64,000 bases of DNA from Sthenelais limicola (lineage: Eukaryota > Annelida > Polychaeta > Phyllodocida > Sigalionidae), in contig OW804099.1 in the NCBI GenBank assembly GCA_942159475.1, forward strand, positions 13,704,162 to 13,768,161, in the 5' to 3' direction. Below the pieces are notes generated by a model that was not told the DNA's origin, did no database searches, and saw only the letters and a program-made list of their open reading frames with translations. Positions 58,038 to 64,000 of the stretch are shown here, in pieces. The translations under genes and the position numbers were made by a program. Position 1 is the first letter of the stretch. Each line of letters opens with the position of its first letter.

Positions 58038-58754
58038 TCAGTAAAAAATAAGATTCTAATGAATATGAAAAAAACGAAATATATGATTATTAGCCGACAA
58101 AAGAAAATAATTTCGCCGAACATCATGATAAATAACCAAGCTATCTTACGTACACCAAACTATGAATACCTGGGTGTAAAGATTGACGAAAGATTGACAT
58201 TGATGCCACAGCTGGACCAGTTAATAAAAAACTTGAATTTCAGAATCTACCAACTAGGCTGTATTAGAAAATTCTTAACATCACACGCGGCAATAGTTTT
58301 AGTAAAAACGTTTATACTATCAATCATAGATTACTCGCTACCATTCCTAACCTATATAGGACCCAGTAAACTGGCGAAAGTACAGAGACTACAAAATAGA
58401 GCCATACGTATCGCTACCAGAGCAAATTATCAGATGGGCAGGCTAGAGCTTCATAGGAATTATAATATAATGATGGTAAAGAATAGACAAAAATTCCTCC
58501 TGATGATGTTAGGGAAAAAAAACACTACTTATCTATCACAGATAGAAATTAATAGATACCCAACCAGAAGACATGACGCTGAAATACTGCACCTACGACG
58601 CCCTAACACGGAAGGGGATAGAAGAGCTTTCTCATACCAGATGGCATACACATGGAATAACTTAAGGCCAGAGTTTAGAAACTTAAACACATTAGACCTG
58701 AAAAAGAAAATGAAATTCTTAACGCTCACGAACCAAACAGACGCAGACCTATAG
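58038..58754 (+). pseudogene. LINE reverse transcriptase, C-terminal part
   Basis: The open frame of about 238 codons of element sequence holds the LINE RT landmarks MKKTKYMIISRQKK, YEYLGVKIDERLTLMPQL (thumb region start), IIDYSLPFLTYIG, VQRLQNRAIRIATRA and a WNNLRPEFRNL-type C-terminus. The catalytic FADD-type motif and the endonuclease lie upstream of the truncation and are absent. The frame is intact to TAG at 58,752, so the insertion is young. The apparent Met at 58,023 belongs to the flanking array (TGTATGTGCAAGGG), not to the element. The clade is not assigned. Confidence 0.88.
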
Positions 58755-59001
58755 TAAATAACGGTATGAAATAAAATTAAAAATAAACATAAAAAGATAG
58801 CTCTCCTGGTGCCATAACACGCCTCCCGCTACCTCCTTACCCCTATAAGGCTACTAACTCATAAGGCATGTCTCCTTAACAAAATTGCATGTGTACATAC
58901 TAAGTAAGAACACTCGGGCAGCATGGGTGGAACACCGCCCCCGGCGACCCATGGATTGTACATTTTTACTGCCAATAAAAATAAAAAAAAAAAAAAAAAA
59001 A
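58038..59001 (+). mobile_element. 5'-truncated LINE insertion with poly(A) tail
   Basis: The uninterrupted site at 30,500-30,520 reads GTGCAAGGGACTTCACTG; here GTGCAAGGG and ACTTCACTG are separated by about 0.96 kb. The insert starts abruptly inside a reverse-transcriptase frame, ends with AATAAA (58,974) and an A-run of about 20, and is flanked by (AA)GGG on both sides, a short target duplication partly hidden by the tail. Its base and codon composition differ from the array. Only copy 2 carries it, so it inserted after the macro-duplication or was lost from the other copies. Confidence 0.92.
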
Positions 59002-61751
59002 GGGACTTCACTGAAACAACTCAAGCTTAACATGGAGCTATGGCCCAGTGTGTGTACCTGACACAGGTAAAAGTAACAGCCACGGGCTGGGGTGTAGGTA
59101 AGCTAAAATTGTTGTTGAGAAAGAGACAGCTTCATTGTACAATGATAAACTCATGGAATCCAGTATAATCTCATGGAATCCAGTGAAGGTGAAACATTTC
59201 AAGTATATGTTGAACGTCTGAATGCATGTCTTATCAAAATTGGAAAACTGACCCAACAGCCACCACAGGTGTGACAAGGTAAGAAACAGTGATTGTGATA
59301 GATGTATGGTGGTACAGGGTGAAGGGAACTACGGCACCAACTTGTAAGTATCCTCATGTACCAATGGTATGTATGTGCAAGGGACTTCACTGAAACAACT
59401 CAAGCTTTACATGGAATTACGGCCCAGTGCATGTACCTGACACAGGTAAAGGTACCAGCAGCAGGCTGGTGTGTAAGTCAGCTAAAATAACTTGTAATTA
59501 ATAACTCAATATAATATAATTATCCACTAATCAACAATAGGCTAACATGGAATTATGGCACAGAGTGTGAAATTGTGGCACCCCATCAAGAAAGTATCCG
59601 CCCTAGATTGATGCAGGATATCATTTTATTTTCTGTTTTTGTTCTTATAGTTGTTTTTTTTCTCATTTTTAATGATATTGCCCCCCCCCCTGCCCTGCTC
59701 TCACTCCCTCCAACCTTGAAATCATTTGTTTCAGTCTCTAACTGCCTTGCACCAGGGTGCTTGGCAGTCACTAACCATTTTGGATACCTCCCTTTTGCCG
59801 GTTACGTTTTACCAACCACCACTTCCAACTATGGGATAACGGTAACGTTTTAAGGGATTCACCGGAATGGTCACGCGATAGGCAATCTTTTCAAATCGGG
59901 GTTTGTCTACGTCAAATGTATTATGTCCTTAGACCAAAAAGGCTTGAAACTGATAATAACTACCATTTCTCCTATGTAGAGTTCACAAACGATGAGTTAA
60001 ATAGGAAAACAGGTTGACATGGAAGGGATCGGTACAGTACTGGGTCACAACCGTGAAGCCCTGGGGCCATGGATAGGGGTCCAAATATGCTGGCTGCGCC
60101 CTCTTCTAAGGAGGCTGTTTTGTTGCTCTATGTCAAGCTAATACCAGTGCCAGACTGGTGTGTAAGTCAGCTAAATAACTTGTAATTAATGACTCAATAT
60201 AATTTAATTCTTCAGTGATCAACAACAATGTAGAATCATGAAGCCTGACAAGGCAGGCACTGGCTACAGAGATCCAACCGGCAGAGACACTTTACACTGC
60301 ACCTGGGGTGGATAGTGTAAGATGGTACATGTATCCTTTATCATTCATTAACCATTTATGTTATATCATCGATATTCATAATATATTTATTCTAGAAGAA
60401 GTAACCTATACGATCACAAAATATCATTATTTAATATCGATTAATATTAAGCTGGAGCTGAAACACAGATCTGCAACGATGGCTACAAACTCATTGGAAA
60501 GGACATAGGCAATAATCGCAACAGTGCTAAGACCATGTCCTGCCTGTACTGGAGGCTATACACACCTGCTGCAGTGTGCAAGGGTAAGAAACTCACTGAG
60601 GTTCAACAGAAACAACTCAAGAGTAAACTGGACAGGAATGAGAAGTCCAAGGACCACTAAGACCATGTCCTGCCTGTACTGGAGGCTATACACACCTGCT
60701 TCACTGTGCAAGGGTAAGAAATAGTGACGAGGGGGAAATTGTTACAACATGAACTTTTTTTTTGTGCTAAGATTGTATTTTCAAGATTGAGAATGCTAAA
60801 AAAGACTATCAGCACATCCTGCCTGTACTGAAGGCTGTATCTACATACTTCAGTGTACTAGTTTAAGAAACTCACTGAGGTTCAACTGTAACAATCCAAG
60901 ATAAAGATTGACAGGAATGAGAACTGGCTTGGAAACTTGTTACCATTGGCAAATCTAAATCTAAATCTGCAGCAGCAGACTGAGTGGATGTAAGCTCTCT
61001 ACATTGGCTTGTAATGACTCAATATAATTTAATTCTCCACTAATCAACAATAATATTGACACATGAAAACATGACTCTCCTGGTTACCAATGTTTACGCC
61101 TAAGCCATTTATTAGAAGCCTTGTAATTGGAGGAAGGTTTGTACAGATAATGTAAAACTTCCTACCATTGGATAGAGAAGATTTGGCACTTTCTAGTTAT
61201 ACCAGATATGTGGGGGACTGGTTAGGCATTGGATCGAGATGTCACGCAGAATTTAAGCTAAACCGTGGAGTTTACCAATATTTTGGACTTTTGTTCATGT
61301 TCATTCAGGTGGAATGATTTCTATTCATAATGATTAAAGTCATTTAAACTCATCAGAGAGCTAGATAACTTCGGAGATATCTAGAAAAGTGTTTAAGGTT
61401 GCCAATTAAAGGATAAAACCACATTCCAAGAAAAATTACTTCCCCAACATTTGGCGCCTCTTGCTGTGTTTGGACCTGTGTGGAATGCGACTTATTTCCT
61501 AATAACATATCACATATGTAGTGTAATATCCAATATCCATGTGATCCATGTTGTGTAAGTAATTCACTTATTAGCCATAGTGTAAAATCATCAAGTGTTC
61601 CATCAATGGTCTAAGAGGTAAAGAGACCCATGCACAGGTTGAATGAACACATTCAATCTATTATTGGCAAAATCAATATTGTAATCAATATTCATGGGAA
61701 GGTACACTATGTACACGTAAGAGTAGAGCTGACTTCACAAAGCTATACACA

Positions 61752-62090
61752 GTGATTTGTAACAAGTACAAGGGTAAGAAACTCACTGAGGTTCAACAGA
61801 AAGAACTCACAACTGGACAGGGTATAGACGTGCAAGGACCACTAAAACCATGTCCTGCCTGTACTGCAGGTTGTATCTACACACTACAGTATGCAAGGGT
61901 AAGAAATAGTGAATGGGGAGGTCAGACGCCTAACCTCTACCCCCACTGTTTTGATAACCTCTACTTGCACCAACTTGTGTGTAAGTTTGTAATTAATAAA
62001 TCACTGGGGTGTGGAAGCAATACCACCCAGGTTGCGCAGATGTACTTAGGATGCGCAGCCCTTGCACATTCTGAAATAGGAGTCTTATGA
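61752..62090 (+). CDS. Diverged Cys-rich exon-like ORF
   Basis: This 112-residue frame reads KGKKLTEVQQKEL, then KPCPACTAGCIYTLQYA, RVRNSEWGGQTPNLYPHC, FDNLYLHQLVCKFVIN. Compared with 7,005-7,325 the changes include S to P, T to P, M to L, Y to H, L to V and E to K, with the frame and length kept across the core; one Cys is now Tyr. A GTGT|GTAAGT donor (about 61,979) overlaps the LVC codons. The beginning and end probably extend into non-coding spacer. The protein family is unknown. Confidence 0.4.
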   Translation: MICNKYKGKKLTEVQQKELTTGQGIDVQGPLKPCPACTAGCIYTLQYARVRNSEWGGQTPNLYPHCFDNLYLHQLVCKFVINKSLGCGSNTTQVAQMYLGCAALAHSEIGVL

Positions 62091-62460
62091 ACTTGAGGTT
62101 CAACTGTAACAACTCCAAAGTAACCTGGACAGGGATGAGAAGTGCAAGGATCACTAACAGTGCATTCTGCCTCTACTGGAGACAATACCATCCTGCTTCT
62201 CTATAAAGTCCCTGAGGTTCAACTAAAACAACTCAAGATAAAGACTGACAGATGTTGTACAGCAGTGGCTAAGTGTAACACAGTGATCCATGTTGTGTAA
62301 GTAATTCACTTATTAGTCATAGTGTAAAATCATCAAGTGTTCCATCAATGGTCTAAGAGGTAAAGAGACCCATGCACAGGTTGAATGCACACATTCAATC
62401 TATTATTGGCAAAATTGGATATTCAATCCTTGATGACTATAATTCTTTTTTTGATGCAAG

Positions 62461-62568
62461 AACTTCAAGCTACTGAGGAGAACCAAGAATTGAAGTATTG
62501 GGATATATTACAATGTACACCAACTATTCAAAGCAGCACTTGTGTCATTTTGTCACACAGGCTGGCAT
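62461..62568 (+). CDS. 108-nt exon-like module, open frame
   Basis: Its acceptor is TTCTTTTTTTGATGCAAG and its donor GGCAT|GTAAGT; it is exactly 108 nt. It is open in the homologous frame (LQATEENQELKYWDILQCTP, then QSSTCVILSHRLA). The upstream intron-like spacer (62,297-62,460) is 164 nt and starts GTAAGT after CATGTTGT. With the copies at 16,762 and 30,035 it defines the consensus. The peptide is Gln/Glu-rich with cysteines and matches no known domain. Confidence 0.38.
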
Positions 62569-62869
62569 GTAAGTAAAATCTAGAATAGCTTGTAACTAAT
62601 AGCAGCAGCACACATGGTGCACAGAGTTCAGACAGCTGTACACAGTGATTTGTAACAAGTACAAGGGTAAGAAACTCACTGAGGTTCAACTATAACAACT
62701 CAAGAGTAAATTGGACAGGGATGAGAAGTTGAAGGATCACTAATGTTCTGTCTCTACTGGATGCAATGCACACCACTATACAAGGGCCAGAAACTCACTG
62801 AGGTTCAACAACTCAAGAGTAAACTGGACAGGAGTGAGACATGTTCTGCCTGTAGTGCTCTAATAACAC

Positions 62870-63013
62870 AATCACCTGTACACAGTGAGTTGTAACAAGT
62901 ACAAGGGTAAGATGTATAAACTAATTGTTGTTAAACCATAACTGTAGAACTGAGTGAGTGGTACACAGGGTCCACAGACCAGCTGTACACAGTGAGTTGT
63001 AACAAGTACAAGG
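62870..63013 (+). repeat. 107-bp unit, single copy plus flank
   Basis: CTGTACACAGTGAGTTG occurs at about 62,877 and 62,984 (107 bp apart), so only one complete unit is present, versus three in copies 1 and 2. Confidence 0.8.
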
Positions 63014-63672
63014 GTAAGAAACTCACTGAGTAACTCACTGCAGGCTATATCTATACACTACAGTGTGCAAGGGTAAGAAACTCACTGAGTAACTCACTGC
63101 AGGTTATATCTACACACTACAGTGTGCAAGGGTAAGAAACTCACTGAGTAACTCACTGCAGGTTATATCTATACACTACAGTGTGCAAGGGTAAGAAACT
63201 CACTGAGTAACTCACTGCAGGTTATATCTACACACTTCAGTGTGCAAGGGTAAGAAACTCACTGAGTAACTCACTGCAGGTTATATCTACACACTTCAGT
63301 GTGCAAGGGTAAGAAACTCACTGAGTAACTCACTGCAGGTTATATCTATACACTTCAGTGTGCAAGGGTAAGAAACTCACTGAGTAACTCACTGCAGGTT
63401 ATATCTATACACTTCAGTGTGCAAGGGTAAGGAACTCACTGAGTAACTCACTGCAGGTTATATCTATACACTTCAGTGTGCAAGGGTAAGAAACTCACTG
63501 AGTAACTCACTGCAGGTTATATCTATTCACTTCAGTGTGCAAGGGTAAGGAACTCACTGAGTAACTCACTGCAGGTTATATCTATACACTTCAGTGTGCA
63601 AGGGTAAGGAACTCACTGAGTAACTCACTGCAGGTTATATCTATACACTTCAGGGTGCAAGGGTAAGAAACT
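63014..63672 (+). repeat. 59-bp tandem array (11 units)
   Basis: GTAAG(A/G)AACTCACTGAG starts at 63,014, 63,073, 63,132 and so on to 63,663: exactly 59 bp and eleven units. Each contains GTAACTCACTGCAGG, TTATATCTA and CACTTCAGTGTGCAAGG, so every unit has a GGGTAAG donor-like site. Copies 1 and 2 have a single unit at the same place (29,508-29,567), so the expansion is private to copy 3. Confidence 0.93.
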
Positions 63673-63714
63673 CACTGAGGTTAAAAAATGTTACAGTCCA
63701 AATCTATAGGGATA

Positions 63715-64000
63715 CATTTACAGCTAAGACCATGTCCTGCCTGTACTGGAGGCTATACACACCTGCTTCAGTGTGCAAGGGTAAGAAACTCACTGAGGTT
63801 CAACTGTAACAAGTCAAGAGTAAACTGGACAGGAATGTACTGCCTGTACTACAGGGTCTATCTACAAGCTACAGTGTGCAAGGGTAAGAAACTCACCGAG
63901 GTTCAACTGTAATAACTCAAGAGTGAAACTGGACAGTGATGAGACATGTTCTGCCTGTACTGGAGGCAATATCTACACACTTCAGTGTGCAAGGGTAAGA
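63715..64000 (+). repeat. 130-bp modules at window end
   Basis: They are close to 21,340-21,560 (ACAGTCCAAAT(C/T)TATAGGG, then CATGTCCTGCCTGTACTGG units). The series runs off the window. Confidence 0.6.

Larger units (their letters stand above)
30693..59184. repeat. Macro-repeat copy 2 (about 28.5 kb)
   Basis: This is the tandem partner of copy 1. It carries a 95-bp array enlarged by 13 units (33.43-35.10 kb), one fewer 95-bp unit near 43.4 kb, a deletion of about 255 bp near 45.05 kb, one fewer 159-bp unit near 50.1 kb, and a copy-specific LINE insertion at 58,038-59,001. The rest is base-for-base nearly the same as copy 1. Shared structure with private indels argues for real copies, although a haplotype misjoin in the assembly cannot be excluded from sequence alone. 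Confidence 0.92.
59185..64000. repeat. Macro-repeat copy 3 (start; diverges after about 61.0 kb)
   Basis: From 59,185 to about 61,020 it matches 30,693-32,528 nearly perfectly (offset 28,492). After that it accumulates substitutions and small insertions, for example an extra TTTACCAATATTTTGG stretch near 61,270. At about 61,670 it jumps to sequence resembling 9,626 onward, continues like 10.1-10.9 kb, then carries a 107-bp unit and a private 59-bp array, and ends in the module seen at 21,315. It is therefore a rearranged third copy, or an older paralogue converted at its left end. Confidence 0.85.

Noticed and set aside
63014..63672. CRISPR-like regular repeats
   Set aside because: The whole 59-bp unit is repeated with no unique spacers, and the DNA is eukaryotic; it is a tandem minisatellite.

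Overview
This is eukaryotic, almost certainly animal, genomic DNA: AT-rich, with no bacterial operons, no long intact ORF, many GTAAGT-type splice donors, acceptor-like CTAATCAACAATAG tracts, a LINE, an LTR-retrotransposon gag-pro remnant, a tRNA-derived SINE-like element and TIR elements. The predicted introns are very short (about 65-165 nt), as in compact invertebrate genomes such as sponges. The species cannot be named from the sequence.

The dominant architecture is a head-to-tail tandem segmental duplication with a period of about 26.8-28.5 kb. Copy 1 is about 3,903-30,692, copy 2 about 30,693-59,184, and copy 3 starts at about 59,185 and runs off the window. Copies 1 and 2 differ only at scattered bases and at a few discrete indels that account for every change in the coordinate offset between them: +13 units of a 95-bp repeat, +6 bp, -1 unit of 95 bp, about -255 bp, one unit of a 159-bp repeat, and a 0.96-kb LINE insertion. 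Copy 3 matches copy 2 closely to about 61.0 kb, then becomes more divergent and rearranged. The first 3.9 kb is an older, diverged arrangement of the same modules.

Within each copy the sequence is a mosaic of short modules repeated many times. They are a 130-bp module ending in GCAAGGGTAAG; a 62-76 nt exon-like module (LTW-x-YG frame) between 65-68 nt intron-like spacers; an exactly 108-nt exon-like module (TEENQELK frame) between a pyrimidine-rich acceptor and a GTAAGT donor; a Cys-rich module (CPACTAGC ... EWGGQT); and a module encoding EFQQVEALIDH. Several have amplified locally into 59-, 62-, 90-, 95-, 107- and 153/159-bp arrays. Peptides readable in them are Leu/Gln/Glu/Lys-rich and coiled-coil-like, but stops and non-3n lengths show that most copies cannot be a simple constitutive coding region. 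The best reading is a repeatedly duplicated, partly decayed exon array of an unidentified gene family.

Mobile DNA is interspersed: a truncated LINE (58.0-59.0 kb), Ty3/gypsy-like gag-pro remnants (27.3-28.9 and 54.9-56.4 kb, plus scattered gag and protease scraps), a 415-bp inverted-repeat element (8.88 and 36.91 kb), a 1.93-kb TIR element (18.8 and 46.5 kb) containing a hammerhead-like motif, and a tRNA-like SINE (22.9 and 50.4 kb). No rRNA gene, functional tRNA gene or CRISPR array was found. No complete host protein-coding gene can be supported.
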